Source: Rhizobiaceae bacterium (GTDB lineage Bacteria; Pseudomonadota; Alphaproteobacteria; Rhizobiales; Rhizobiaceae). Taken from it: a stretch of 33,445 nt of DNA. Made by a program: the position numbers and the translations under genes. Within the stretch, counting starts at the first letter, position 1. The number at the start of each line of letters is the position of its first letter. Positions 1 through 8,622 of the stretch are shown piece after piece. The notes below the pieces were generated by a model, which saw only the letters and a program-made list of their open reading frames with translations, was not told the origin of the DNA and did no database searches. Where the stretch lies: contig JALTNS010000460.1 in NCBI GenBank assembly GCA_027000565.1, positions 1-33,445 of the forward strand, written 5' to 3'.

Positions 1-424
1 CAGCTATGCCTTCGATCAGAATATCGATTTCAGGCATATCAAAACCAGTGATTTCAATGTCAAATTCAGGGTAAAGTGTAATCAGGCCATCAAGCTCAAG
101 AGCAAGAAGCTCATGATTCCAACCCGCATTTTCAGCGATCTTATTATCAGCAAGAATGTAGGCACGCTTTTGCGCTTCTGACAGATATTCAATGCGCAAC
201 GTCGGTACATTGTTTATACAAAGCAGCTTAGCCGCATGAACACGGCCATGGCCGGCAATAATCTGATTATCACCGTCAATTAAGACCGGGTTGGTAAATC
301 CAAATTCCTTTATTGAATCGGCAATCTGCCCGATTTGTTTATCAGAATGGGTGCGGGCATTGCGCGGATAAGGTTTAAGCGCATCAATTGATGCAAGTGT
401 GAAAGGAGGCAATTCGTTAGCCAT
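1..424 (-). CDS. ParB/Srx-fold N-terminal domain protein (partial, 3' end outside window)
   Basis: The ORF track omits this frame because it has no stop before the window edge. Reading the minus strand from ATG at 424-422 gives 141 uninterrupted codons. They look like the ParB/sulfiredoxin-type N-terminal domain: a start like MANELPPFTLASIDALKPYP, then NARTHSD, NPVLIDGDN, the characteristic IIAGHGR motif near residue 60, and the conserved AYILADNKIAENAGWN segment near residue 100. A GGAG lies about 10 bases before the ATG. In known relatives this domain is often fused to a C-terminal N4/N6 DNA methyltransferase carried by prophages and integrative elements. That is the likely complete form here, but the methyltransferase part would lie outside the window, so it is inference. 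A stand-alone ParB-like nuclease-fold protein is the alternative. The gene suggests that accessory DNA begins at this edge. The 310-510 ORF in the track is a shadow of it. Confidence 0.8.
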   Translation of the reverse strand, partial: MANELPPFTLASIDALKPYPRNARTHSDKQIGQIADSIKEFGFTNPVLIDGDNQIIAGHGRVHAAKLLCINNVPTLRIEYLSEAQKRAYILADNKIAENAGWNHELLALELDGLITLYPEFDIEITGFDMPEIDILIEGIA

Positions 425-954
425 GGGATAAAACTCCATATTATCGGAGCCCAAAACAAAAACGCGGACTCCGGAATGATTTTCCGAAAACCACGTTTGT
501 CCCATGACAAATTGTGGACTGTTCAAAACAGGTCGAGCATGCCATCATGCCAAGTCTGCTTAACAATCAAAGATAAACACTGCCATGCAGCATTTAGAGC
601 AATGATCTAAGGCAACGTGTATTTAGGTTGTTAATGGCGATTGTGCAAGCTAAAATTTCAAAATAGCCATTTTTCCAAGTCAGAATTCCGCAAACCTCAG
701 TGAAACACATTGAATTTATAGAGACTTTCAGATTGAAACCAGAAAAATACATCAAATGCCATGATAATAACCATTGTCCAAAAATATCAGATACGGCTGT
801 AATTGGTCGTTCCGCGGAACTTTGATCATTCGCTTTGCAGATTATGTGAAATCAATATCAGTAACATCTGCAGAACCACAAAGAATACCCACTCCACGAC
901 CCTTGGCTTAGCTAATTGGTGACTCTTTCTGAGGGCGCGTATTGAACCTTTTAG

Positions 955-1030
955 TTTCCCTGTTCCATCAGGATAATACCCTGTTATCTAAAAATGGTTC
1001 CCTGTTGTTAGAAGCAAATACCCTGTTTTG
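955..1030. repeat. Four CCCTGTT direct repeats (iteron-like)
   Basis: Four copies of CCCTGTT occur in one orientation within 76 bases. They alternate flanks: TTCCCTGTTCC (956-966), ATACCCTGTTATC (976-988), TTCCCTGTTGTTA (998-1010) and ATACCCTGTTTTG (1018-1030). Start-to-start spacing is about 20-22 bases, close to two helical turns, as expected for sites bound on one face of the DNA. A fifth, shorter relative (AATTCCCTGTATT) lies near 1115-1126. I recall similar CCCTGT-rich intergenic stretches in other Hyphomicrobiales, often translated as spurious small proteins, so this may be a dispersed repeat rather than a functional array. Confidence 0.6.
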
Positions 1031-1124
1031 AAATTTAATGATTCCAAACGTAAGTCACTGTATTTACTCATCTATTCCTGGGATTCCCCTCCAAATCTCA
1101 CAATTATTGCGACAATTCCCTGTA

Positions 1125-1146
1125 TTTTCCCTGATAACAGGGAAAA
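1125..1146. repeat. Perfect 9-bp inverted repeat carrying the CCCTG core
   Basis: TTTTCCCTG (1125-1133) and CAGGGAAAA (1138-1146) are exact reverse complements separated by ATAA. The arm contains the same CCCTG core as the upstream direct repeats, so the two belong together. It could form a hairpin ending in A-rich sequence on the plus strand, or T-rich on the minus strand (terminator-like for minus-strand transcription). It could equally be a dyad protein-binding site. Confidence 0.6.
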
Positions 1147-1207
1147 CCATCAGAGACAGGTTCGCATCAGACCGCATCCACCGCCATTTTCCCAAGGTCC
1201 GACCCGG

Positions 1208-1255
1208 AGACATAGGTAACAGATCGTACCTAAGACATGGGTAACCGTTCGTACC
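1208..1255. repeat. Two-copy tandem repeat, 25-bp period (possible IS terminus remnant)
   Basis: AGACATAGGTAACAGATCGTACC (1208-1230) is followed by AGACATGGGTAACCGTTCGTACC (1233-1255); 20 of 23 positions match. Two nearby copies of GACATGGGTAAC-like sequence resemble what I remember of the ends of IS481-type insertion sequences in rhizobia, but no transposase reading frame remains nearby. A solo transposon end is an inference; a regulatory tandem site is the alternative. Confidence 0.45.
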
Positions 1256-1523
1256 GAAAATAGTATTGCAAGCACCTCAGAACAATCGAGCTGTTTGCCC
1301 AACAGCCGTTTCCGCAGCAATCTCGTGTAAAATTCCAGGCGCTCATCAAAGCCATGCTGAAGAAAACACCATATTTCTGACAACCAACACGTGCCATACG
1401 ACAAAGATCACTGCTGGATAGTTTCAGTTTATACGGAAACAGTCTAGGCGATGAACCACATCCATGTTCGGGATCCAGCTATAAGACTCAACCCAGCGTC
1501 AATCTGAATTCGGGATAGTACGG

Positions 1524-2282
1524 CTATGCACCAAGATCATTTACGACCGTCGCACCGATGATCGCGCCGGGAGTTCCATCTTCAGTCATTTCCTGAAGTA
1601 AAATAGCGCAGGAATCGAAACCGGATCGTTTGAGTTCCGAGATTGGCAGATCAACCGAAATCGCGCCTGATTTTAACATGCCAAGCATCTGGGTTTCACG
1701 CACAATATTTCTGTAAACAATGGTCTTGCCGCGGTTTTCACCACGTTCAATCTTCACCTTGCTAGCACGATTGAAAAATACCATGTAAAGGGTCGGATCA
1801 TTTTTATTGGCCGAAATATCATTAACCCTGATCCGCATTTGGCCATCGACGATTTTAACATCAATCGGCACGGTCAGGCCCTTGCCTTCCTTTCGAAAAC
1901 CTTTCATCAGGCTTTCAATTTTATCCTTGCGGGAACCAACCGTGTGGTCGCGACCATTCACGATCGCCTGGGGAGTGTAAATCTGGCGTTCCTGAAGGGT
2001 TCGTGCATAACGCTTTTGTCGTTCAGTAAAATCCGCCTTCGAAAAGGTGTCTTTCCAACCCAGATAGTTCCAGTAATCCACATGCCAGGAGAGAGTCAAA
2101 ACGTCATCATCATTCTCATAACTCGCCATGATTTCATCAGCCGGTGGGCATGATGAACAACCCTGCGAGGTGAACAGTTCAATCACCGATTTTGGTGTAT
2201 AAATCTCGGCTTTGGCAGCCAGTGGCAAAGCTAAGGCGACAATGGCAGCCATGCCCATAATTCGGAATAAGGATTTTTTCAT
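1524..2282 (-). CDS. DUF1223 secreted thioredoxin-like protein
   Basis: A 252-residue protein with a clear Sec signal peptide (MKKSLF, then a hydrophobic segment ending near LAAKAEIY). The mature start, VIELFTSQGCSSCPPADE, carries a CxxC pair (Cys42, Cys45). This is the signature of the DUF1223 family, secreted proteins with a thioredoxin-like fold that are common in alphaproteobacteria. Further family features are WHVDYWNYLGWKDTF, the YTPQAIVNG block near residue 105, and a C-terminal beta-rich part. The role of the family is not established; periplasmic thiol-disulfide chemistry or metal handling is inference from the CxxC. The gene stands alone, divergent from rplU, and its start is supported by a purine-rich stretch (AAAGAGATGGG) before the ATG. 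No clear terminator follows it. Confidence 0.85.
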   Translation of the reverse strand: MKKSLFRIMGMAAIVALALPLAAKAEIYTPKSVIELFTSQGCSSCPPADEIMASYENDDDVLTLSWHVDYWNYLGWKDTFSKADFTERQKRYARTLQERQIYTPQAIVNGRDHTVGSRKDKIESLMKGFRKEGKGLTVPIDVKIVDGQMRIRVNDISANKNDPTLYMVFFNRASKVKIERGENRGKTIVYRNIVRETQMLGMLKSGAISVDLPISELKRSGFDSCAILLQEMTEDGTPGAIIGATVVNDLGA

Positions 2283-2396
2283 ATCGACCCATCTCTTTCG
2301 TTGAAATATCCGTACATATTTCCAATTTCAACTGCTACTCACGTTGCAGTGAGATCAATCACAGATTTGCGAGAGTTATTTTATCTGCAAATTGCA

Positions 2397-2414
2397 GCCT
2401 GTTAAACAACAGGC
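2397..2414. repeat. 7-bp stem-loop between DUF1223 gene and rplU
   Basis: GCCTGTT (2397-2403) and AACAGGC (2408-2414) pair perfectly around AAAC. No T-tract follows on either strand, so a terminator is unlikely. It sits just upstream of the presumed rplU promoter and could be an operator. The rest of the 307-base gap between the two genes holds only this hairpin and the promoter listed next. Confidence 0.35.
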
Positions 2415-2446
2415 CTCAAGAATTCCGGCATCCAACCTGTTTTTTC

Positions 2447-2474
2447 TTGACTCCGCTCACTCACTCAATGTAAT
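2447..2474 (+). promoter_or_regulatory. Probable sigma-70 promoter of rplU-rpmA
   Basis: TTGACT (2447-2452) and TGTAAT (2469-2474) are separated by 16 bases, a good match to housekeeping -35 and -10 elements. The predicted transcript would have a leader of roughly 105-110 bases before the rplU ATG, long enough for autoregulation, although I could not recognise a known leader structure. Confidence 0.55.
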
Positions 2475-2589
2475 AGCCTGCGTGATTGAGGCGTGGAACT
2501 AACCGCACCCTATCTTTTCATGCAACAGACTGAAAAAGACGCTCCGCTGCAATGTCGGTGAGATCGGATTTGAGCACAAGGAAAAAAAG

Positions 2590-3258
2590 ATGTTCGCAGT
2601 CATCAAAACCGGCGGAAAGCAGTATTCTGTATCCGCCAACGACCTGTTGAAGGTCGAGAAAATTGCCGGTGAACCCGGTGATATTGTAGAAATTTCCGAA
2701 GTTCTAATGGTCGGAGATGGCGACAATACAACAATTGGTGCGCCTTACGTTGAAGGCGCTGCGGTTGCAGTTGAAATTATCGAGCAGGGCCGCGCCCGCA
2801 AGGTAATCGCTTTCAAAAAGCGTCGCCGTCAGAATTCCAAACGCACTATCGGCCATCGCCAGCACTTTACCAAGATCGAGATTTCCGAAATCCTGACGGG
2901 TGGTGCCAAGCCATCCAAAAAGGCCAAAGCCAAGCCCGCCGCTAAGGCGAAACCGGCCAAGGTTGAGGGTAAGCCTGTTGCTGAAAAACCAGCCAAGGCA
3001 GAAAAGAAATCCGCTGAAAAAGCACCCGCTGCAACCCTGTTTTCAGCACCTTCCGGTGATGCCGATGATCTGAAAATCATCAATGGTATTGGACCGGTTG
3101 CCGAAAAGCAGCTTAACGAACAAGGCATCACAACCTATGCACAGGTTGCAAATTTCAGCGATGACGATATTGTTCGCATCGATGATGCCATGCCGTTTTC
3201 AGCCGCACAAATTGAAACATGGCGTGATCAGGCAAAAGACCTGATCAAAGGTAAATAG
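2590..3258 (+). CDS. rplU: 50S ribosomal protein L21 with C-terminal helix-hairpin-helix extension
   Basis: Residues 1-103 are ordinary bacterial L21: [14 protein letters not shown], the [33 protein letters not shown] rRNA-binding part, and TKIEISEI. A lysine/alanine-rich linker follows (about 105-150), then a folded tail with [22 protein letters not shown], a helix-hairpin-helix motif of the kind found in DNA- or RNA-binding proteins. At 222 residues the protein is about twice the length of E. coli L21. Such L21/extra-domain fusions are known from alphaproteobacteria (the CDD model PRK12278 describes one), so the fusion is not an error; its function is unknown. The start has an AAGGAAAAAAAG stretch upstream. 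rpmA follows 13 bases later, the usual L21-L27 operon. Confidence 0.97.
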   Translation: MFAVIKTGGKQYSVSANDLLKVEKIAGEPGDIVEISEVLMVGDGDNTTIGAPYVEGAAVAVEIIEQGRARKVIAFKKRRRQNSKRTIGHRQHFTKIEISEILTGGAKPSKKAKAKPAAKAKPAKVEGKPVAEKPAKAEKKSAEKAPAATLFSAPSGDADDLKIINGIGPVAEKQLNEQGITTYAQVANFSDDDIVRIDDAMPFSAAQIETWRDQAKDLIKGK

Positions 3259-3271
3259 GAAGGACTGACAG

Positions 3272-3541
3272 ATGGCCCACAAAAAAGCCGGTGGCTCCTC
3301 ACGCAACGGTCGTGATTCCCAATCCAAGCGCCTTGGCGTTAAAAAATTCGGCGGTGAAGGCGTGATTGCAGGAAATATTATTCTGCGCCAACGCGGCACC
3401 AAATGGCACCCGGGTGAAAATGTTGGTATTGGCAAAGACCATACCATTTTTGCAACAACTGAAGGTGCCGTGGCTTTCCGCAAAAAAGCCAACGGTCGCA
3501 CCTATGTATCAGTCATGCCGAAAACCGTGGCAGCAGAATAG
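3272..3541 (+). CDS. rpmA: 50S ribosomal protein L27
   Basis: This 89-residue protein begins [16 protein letters not shown] and continues with [10 protein letters not shown] and IIRQRGT-like [26 protein letters not shown], the standard L27 sequence. L27 is part of the large subunit, and its N-terminal tail reaches the peptidyl transferase centre. There is no N-terminal extension needing cleavage as in Firmicutes; the second residue is already the canonical Ala. A GGAAGGA ribosome site lies about 10 bases before the ATG, and the gene is co-transcribed with rplU. A small GCCGG/CCGGC stem lies right at its stop codon, and a much stronger terminator-like hairpin follows at 3599. Confidence 0.99.
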   Translation: MAHKKAGGSSRNGRDSQSKRLGVKKFGGEGVIAGNIILRQRGTKWHPGENVGIGKDHTIFATTEGAVAFRKKANGRTYVSVMPKTVAAE

Positions 3542-3598
3542 CCGGAATTTATTTACCGGCGTCACATCGACCCGGTAGATCAGTCAGAAAATGATCAA

Positions 3599-3632
3599 GG
3601 GGAGATGGGGCGCCGTCTCCCCTAGTCGTTTT
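3599..3632 (+). terminator. Terminator or attenuator hairpin after rpmA
   Basis: GGGGAGATGG (3599-3608) pairs with CCGTCTCCCC (3613-3622) around GGCG, a ten-base stem with one T-G wobble. A short T-rich run (TAGTCGTTTT) follows. The T-tract is broken, so partial termination is more likely than a full stop. That would let abundant rplU-rpmA mRNA taper off before the GNAT gene and obgE. Confidence 0.65.
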
Positions 3633-3643
3633 GGAGGACTAAA

Positions 3644-4276
3644 ATGGTTGAAGAAAAGCAATTTCAGGATTTGGCAGCAGAAAACACCCCAGATCAGGAT
3701 TGGTGGTCGCTGACGCGCAAGAGCAGCATTTTATTGACTGAGAATCTGATTTTGCGAAAACTGCAGAATTCGGATGCCAGGCCAATGGCGAAGCTGGCGA
3801 ATAATTTTGCTGTGTCCTCAATGACCGGTCGTCTGCCCCATCCATATTCCGAGCAAGATGCTTCACAATTCATAACCCGTTCGGCCTTACCGGAAACCCG
3901 CGGCTGTACTTTTGCCGTAACCTTGGCAAAAAGTGCTGCCTTTATTGGTGTATGTGGCTTGCGCCCTTCGGAAAAAAACAACGGCCCCTCTTTGGGCTAT
4001 TGGCTGGGCGAACCCTGGTGGGGCAATGGTTATGGCACGGAAGCCGCCCATGCGCTGGTTGATTTGGCATTCAAAACCACCAACCACGAAAGGGTCAATG
4101 CATCCTGTCGGGTTATCAATCCTGCTTCGCGGCGGGTACTGGAAAAATGTGGTTTTCAGCATGTGGATACCGGCATGATACAATCTGTGGCCGTCGGCAA
4201 CACGGTGCCAATCGATCATTATGTGCTGGATCGCAGTACCTGGATCAGCCTTAAGGCCTGGAACGACAACGCCTAG
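3644..4276 (+). CDS. GNAT family N-acetyltransferase (RimJ/RimL-like)
   Basis: This 210-residue protein has the GNAT fold. LILRKLQNSDARPMAKL at about 35-51 is the first strand and helix. LGYWLGEPWWGNGYGTEAA at about 117-135 is motif A, with the acetyl-CoA pyrophosphate-binding Q/RxxGxG/A loop present as WGNGYG. NPASRRVLEKCGF at about 159-171 is motif B. The pattern is that of RimJ/RimL-type enzymes, which acetylate protein N-termini or small molecules; the substrate here cannot be told. A GGAGGAC ribosome site precedes the ATG at ideal distance. The gene sits between rpmA and obgE, where many Hyphomicrobiales carry one or two GNAT genes, so a link to ribosome maturation is possible but unproven. 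Confidence 0.9.
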   Translation: MVEEKQFQDLAAENTPDQDWWSLTRKSSILLTENLILRKLQNSDARPMAKLANNFAVSSMTGRLPHPYSEQDASQFITRSALPETRGCTFAVTLAKSAAFIGVCGLRPSEKNNGPSLGYWLGEPWWGNGYGTEAAHALVDLAFKTTNHERVNASCRVINPASRRVLEKCGFQHVDTGMIQSVAVGNTVPIDHYVLDRSTWISLKAWNDNA

Positions 4277-4299
4277 TATCGGTCATCGCAACAACCTGA

Positions 4300-5358
<1,059 letters not shown>

Positions 5359-5407
5359 ACCTCGAGCCCAATTGACTAAGCCAAAATCAGGCAGCAAGTT
5401 GCAAATT

Positions 5408-6553
5408 ATGAAATCCGCACTTTCCAGATATAAACGAATAGTTGTCAAAATCGGCTCATCGCTGCTGGTTGATCCGAGCGACGGGCTAAAGACAGACTGG
5501 CTTGCCAGCCTCAGTCAGGATATTGCCGGGCTTGCCTCAGATGGTGCGGAAATTCTTGTGGTTTCATCCGGTGCGATCGCGATGGGTCGAAAGATCCTCG
5601 ATTTACCGACCCGCCCGTTGAAACTGGAAGAAAGTCAGGCAGCAGCCGCTATAGGTCAAATCGCCCTTGCCCGCGCTTATTCTGATATTCTCGGCCAACA
5701 CCGGATCAAGATCGGCCAGATATTACTGACCCTTGGAGACACCGAAGATCGCCGCCGCTACCTCAATGCCCGCAATACAATTTCCACCATGTTAAAATGG
5801 CAGACTGTTCCGATCATCAATGAAAATGATACGGTTGCCACGTCGGAAATTCGATATGGCGATAATGATCGGCTGGCCGCCCGTGTTGCGTCAATGATGA
5901 GTGCTGACCTGCTGGTTCTGCTTTCGGATATTGACGGGCTGTATTCCGCACCGCCAAAGGAACGTCCCGATGCCCGGTTTATCAAGCAGGTTGACGTAAT
6001 AACCCCCGAGATTGAAGCCATGGCCGGTTCTGCCGGGTCGGAATTGTCTCGCGGCGGCATGGTCACCAAGATAGAGGCGGCAAAAATCGCAACCGAAGCC
6101 GGAACCACTATGGTGATTACCACCGGATTGCAAAAAAATCCGCTGGCCGCATTGGAAAAATCCGGTCGGGCCACCTGGTTCAACCCGCAGGCAAATGCCA
6201 GAACTGCCCGAAAAAAATGGATCGCCGGACAATTTGAAGTTGCCGGTTCTCTGAGCGTCGATCACGGCGCAACAACCGCCCTTGGGCGCGGAAAAAGCCT
6301 GCTTCCAGCTGGTGTCACACACGTTGAAGGCAAGTTCCAGCGTGGTGATACGGTTGCCATAATCGATGTTCATGGACACATCCTCGGGCGCGGACTTGTG
6401 ACACTTGATGCGGAGGATGCGGTCAAGATTATCGGCCGAAAAAGCGATGAGATCGCCAAAATCCTCGGATTTGAGCGGCGTTCGGAAATTATTCACCGGG
6501 ATGATATGGTGCTTGTGGCCGCTTCCATTCAGGATAACCAGCAAGAGGTATAA
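5408..6553 (+). CDS. proB: Glutamate 5-kinase
   Basis: ProB phosphorylates glutamate to gamma-glutamyl phosphate, the first step of proline synthesis. The track's start at 5288 lies inside obgE. I place the start at ATG 5408 because family homology begins there ([21 protein letters not shown]), giving 381 residues. The amino-acid-kinase domain covers about 10-255, with [25 protein letters not shown], the FGDND-like [13 protein letters not shown] and the [12 protein letters not shown] block. The C-terminal PUA domain (about 280-360) is also present. The ribosome site is weak (AGGCAG). proA begins two bases after the stop codon, so the pair is almost certainly translated together. Proline feedback through the kinase domain is known for the family. 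Confidence 0.97.
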   Translation: MKSALSRYKRIVVKIGSSLLVDPSDGLKTDWLASLSQDIAGLASDGAEILVVSSGAIAMGRKILDLPTRPLKLEESQAAAAIGQIALARAYSDILGQHRIKIGQILLTLGDTEDRRRYLNARNTISTMLKWQTVPIINENDTVATSEIRYGDNDRLAARVASMMSADLLVLLSDIDGLYSAPPKERPDARFIKQVDVITPEIEAMAGSAGSELSRGGMVTKIEAAKIATEAGTTMVITTGLQKNPLAALEKSGRATWFNPQANARTARKKWIAGQFEVAGSLSVDHGATTALGRGKSLLPAGVTHVEGKFQRGDTVAIIDVHGHILGRGLVTLDAEDAVKIIGRKSDEIAKILGFERRSEIIHRDDMVLVAASIQDNQQEV

Positions 6554-6555
6554 CA

Positions 6556-7836
6556 ATGTTAGACAATATCAGCACAGATAACGTTGTGGATGTGATGGCT
6601 GCAATCGGTAAGCATGCCCGAATAGCTGCCGACAAGCTGGCAAGCGCCGACCCCGCGTCCAAAACAGCCGCACTGCAAGAAGCGGCCAATGTTATGGATA
6701 ATAACCGCGCTGATATTCTTGCTGCCAATACCAAAGATATGCTGCGCAGTGAAAAAAACGGTCTTTCAAAACCAATGCTCGACCGGTTAAAACTTGATGA
6801 CAGTCGCATCGATGCGATTGCTGAAAGCCTTCGTTCAATTGCAGTAATGGACGATCCGGTGGGCAGTATCATTGCCGAATGGGACCGGCCAAATGGCCTG
6901 CACATAGAACGGGTACGCACACCGATCGGCGTAATCGGAGTTATTTTCGAAAGTCGGCCCAATGTAACCGCCGATGCCGGCGCCTTGTGCCTGAAATCAG
7001 GCAATGCGGTTATCTTGCGCGGTGGTTCTGATTCATACTATTCCTCCCGCGCCATCCATGATTGTCTGGTTGCGGGACTTCAAAGTGCAGGCCTGGATGA
7101 AAATTCCATTCAGATTGTACCAACCACAGACCGCGCCGCAGTTGGCGAAATGTTGCTGGGACTGAGCGGTAATATTGATGTAATTGTACCGCGTGGTGGT
7201 TCTGGTCTGGTGGGCCGGGTACAGCGCGAAGCACGGGTGCCGGTTTTTGCCCATCTCGAAGGGCTGTGCCATGTCTATGTTGATGCAACATCCGACATCA
7301 AGATGGCCTGCGATGTGGTGGTCAACTCAAAAATGCGCCGCACCGGTATATGTGGTTCTGCTGAAACTCTTTTGGTTGATCGTGAGGCTGCCAATACACA
7401 CCTGTTGCCAATCATTCAGGCCCTGCAACATGCCGGATGTGAGGTGCGCGGGGATGCTGAAATTGAGATCCTTGCACAAAATATCACTACCGCCACAGAC
7501 AAAGACTGGGCAACCGAATATCTCGATACAATTATTTCCGTAAAACTGGTGGACGGCGTAAATGGCGCCATTGATCATATCCGCCAATGGTCGTCGCACC
7601 ACACTGAAGCGATTATTTCAGAAGATACCGGTGCCGTTGAAAAATTCATGAACCAGGTCGACAGCGCCATTTTATTACACAATGCATCGACCCAATATGC
7701 TGATGGCGGCGAATTTGGCATGGGCGCCGAAATCGGTATTGCCACCGGCAAAATGCATGCCCGCGGCCCGGTGGGAGTTGAGCAACTATGTTCGTTTAAA
7801 TATTGTGTGCGTGGCAATGGGCAGGTTCGCCCGTGA
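6556..7836 (+). CDS. proA: Glutamate-5-semialdehyde dehydrogenase (gamma-glutamyl phosphate reductase)
   Basis: ProA reduces gamma-glutamyl phosphate to glutamate semialdehyde with NADPH, the second step of proline synthesis. The 426-residue protein has the expected length and landmarks: [17 protein letters not shown] at about 125-141, [13 protein letters not shown] at about 146-158, VPRGGSGLV near 211, and the catalytic cysteine in [16 protein letters not shown] (about Cys266). The start is supported by AAGAGG just before it, within the end of proB. The stop codon overlaps the GTG start of nadD in the sequence GTGA, so nadD translation is coupled to it. Together with proB it supplies a complete route to the intermediate that cyclises to pyrroline-5-carboxylate. 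Confidence 0.98.
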   Translation: MLDNISTDNVVDVMAAIGKHARIAADKLASADPASKTAALQEAANVMDNNRADILAANTKDMLRSEKNGLSKPMLDRLKLDDSRIDAIAESLRSIAVMDDPVGSIIAEWDRPNGLHIERVRTPIGVIGVIFESRPNVTADAGALCLKSGNAVILRGGSDSYYSSRAIHDCLVAGLQSAGLDENSIQIVPTTDRAAVGEMLLGLSGNIDVIVPRGGSGLVGRVQREARVPVFAHLEGLCHVYVDATSDIKMACDVVVNSKMRRTGICGSAETLLVDREAANTHLLPIIQALQHAGCEVRGDAEIEILAQNITTATDKDWATEYLDTIISVKLVDGVNGAIDHIRQWSSHHTEAIISEDTGAVEKFMNQVDSAILLHNASTQYADGGEFGMGAEIGIATGKMHARGPVGVEQLCSFKYCVRGNGQVRP

Positions 7837-8504
7837 CAGGTCAAAAGGTATCACCATTGATATCGTCACGCCGGTTAAAAGAATTTTACCGCCTGCCATA
7901 CTGCGAACCGGGCCAGCGCATCGGTCTGTTTGGCGGGTCGTTCAATCCACCCCATGACGGCCATGTGCTGGTTTCTGAAATTGCCTTGAAACGGCTTGAA
8001 CTCGACCAGATCTGGTGGCTGGTCACACCTGGAAACCCGTTAAAGGACCACCGGCAACTGGCACCTCTATCCGAACGCATTTTGTGGTGCCAGCAAATAG
8101 CCGCCCATCCTTCGATCCGCATCACCGCTTTTGAAGCCGCCCATAAAACCCGTTTTACAGCCGATACTTTGAGTTTGATAATGGCGCAAAAATCCGGCAT
8201 GCAGTTTGTCTGGGTAATGGGCGCCGATAATCTTGCCGGGTTCGACAAATGGCAACGCTGGCGGCAGATCGCTGATATGTTGCCGATTGCAGTGATTGAT
8301 CGACCCGGTTCCACCCTTTCAAGCCGCTCATCGAAGGCTGCACTGGCTTTATCACGATTTCGGGTTGACGAAAGCGATGCATCACTGCTACCCGCCATGG
8401 TTCCGCCCGCTTGGACATTTATCCATGGGCCTCGCTCATCCCTGTCATCAACCTCTATTCGCAACCGGCAAAACATTCTGCCTCAAGCCAGCAGACATCA
8501 ATGA
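7833..8504 (+). CDS. nadD: Nicotinate-nucleotide adenylyltransferase
   Basis: NadD joins nicotinate mononucleotide to ATP in NAD synthesis. The track starts at a TTG (7803) inside proA. I prefer GTG at 7833, because it forms a GTGA overlap with the proA stop and avoids 10 extra residues that only read the proA coding region. The result is 223 residues. [15 protein letters not shown] near residue 30 is the nucleotidyltransferase signature with the HxGH-like motif. [31 protein letters not shown] and the C-terminal SLSSTSIR block complete the family pattern. nadD-rsfS-rlmH neighbours are common in alphaproteobacteria. Confidence 0.95.
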   Translation: MTGQKVSPLISSRRLKEFYRLPYCEPGQRIGLFGGSFNPPHDGHVLVSEIALKRLELDQIWWLVTPGNPLKDHRQLAPLSERILWCQQIAAHPSIRITAFEAAHKTRFTADTLSLIMAQKSGMQFVWVMGADNLAGFDKWQRWRQIADMLPIAVIDRPGSTLSSRSSKAALALSRFRVDESDASLLPAMVPPAWTFIHGPRSSLSSTSIRNRQNILPQASRHQ

Positions 8505-8513
8505 ATCTATATT

Positions 8514-8542
8514 TTGCGTCTTTTGCAAATTTATCCTATAAT
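8514..8542 (+). promoter_or_regulatory. Strong candidate promoter upstream of rsfS
   Basis: TTGCGT (8514-8519) and a perfect TATAAT (8537-8542) are 17 bases apart, directly after the nadD stop. This would start transcription of rsfS, rlmH, the envC-like gene and ctpA independently of the upstream pro genes. The leader to the proposed rsfS start is about 75 bases and includes a tiny reading frame (ATG 8586 to TAG 8609). Confidence 0.65.
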
Positions 8543-8622
8543 AAGTCCGTATCACCCCATGCTGAGCGATCAGGCCATTTTCGTGATGCGCCAATCGCCA
8601 CAACAATAGAGAGACTACGAAC

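Larger units (their letters stand above)
425..1523. other. 1.1-kb region without convincing genes; repeat-bearing
   Basis: No ORF here has a convincing start, ribosome site or recognisable protein family. The short ORFs at 1028, 1038 and 1150 overlap one another on opposite strands and simply translate the repeats. No tRNA cloverleaf was recognised by eye. The stretch 425-950 is AT-leaning and shows nothing I can name apart from the likely upstream region of the ParB-like gene. Between 955 and 1255 there are CCCTGTT-type direct repeats, a perfect inverted repeat and a two-copy tandem repeat, listed separately. From 1256 to 1523 I see nothing. The region may be decayed mobile DNA between an element and the core chromosome. 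Confidence 0.6.

Noticed and set aside
1028-1244. Two overlapping plus-strand ORFs of 63 and 68 residues
   Set aside because: They read the CCCTGTT repeats in two frames and have no ribosome site; similar peptides in databases are probably spurious.
1150-1404. 84-residue minus-strand ORF over the tandem repeat
   Set aside because: It has no recognisable family, no good ribosome site, overlaps two plus-strand ORFs, and part of it merely translates the repeat units.
425-1523. Search for a tRNA gene as the attachment site of an integrated element
   Set aside because: No T-arm-like GGTTCGAATCC with a matching acceptor stem could be found by eye; TTCGGGATCC near 1468 lacks pairing arms.
5891-6556. 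221-residue minus-strand ORF antisense to proB
   Set aside because: It is a shadow of the conserved ProB reading frame.
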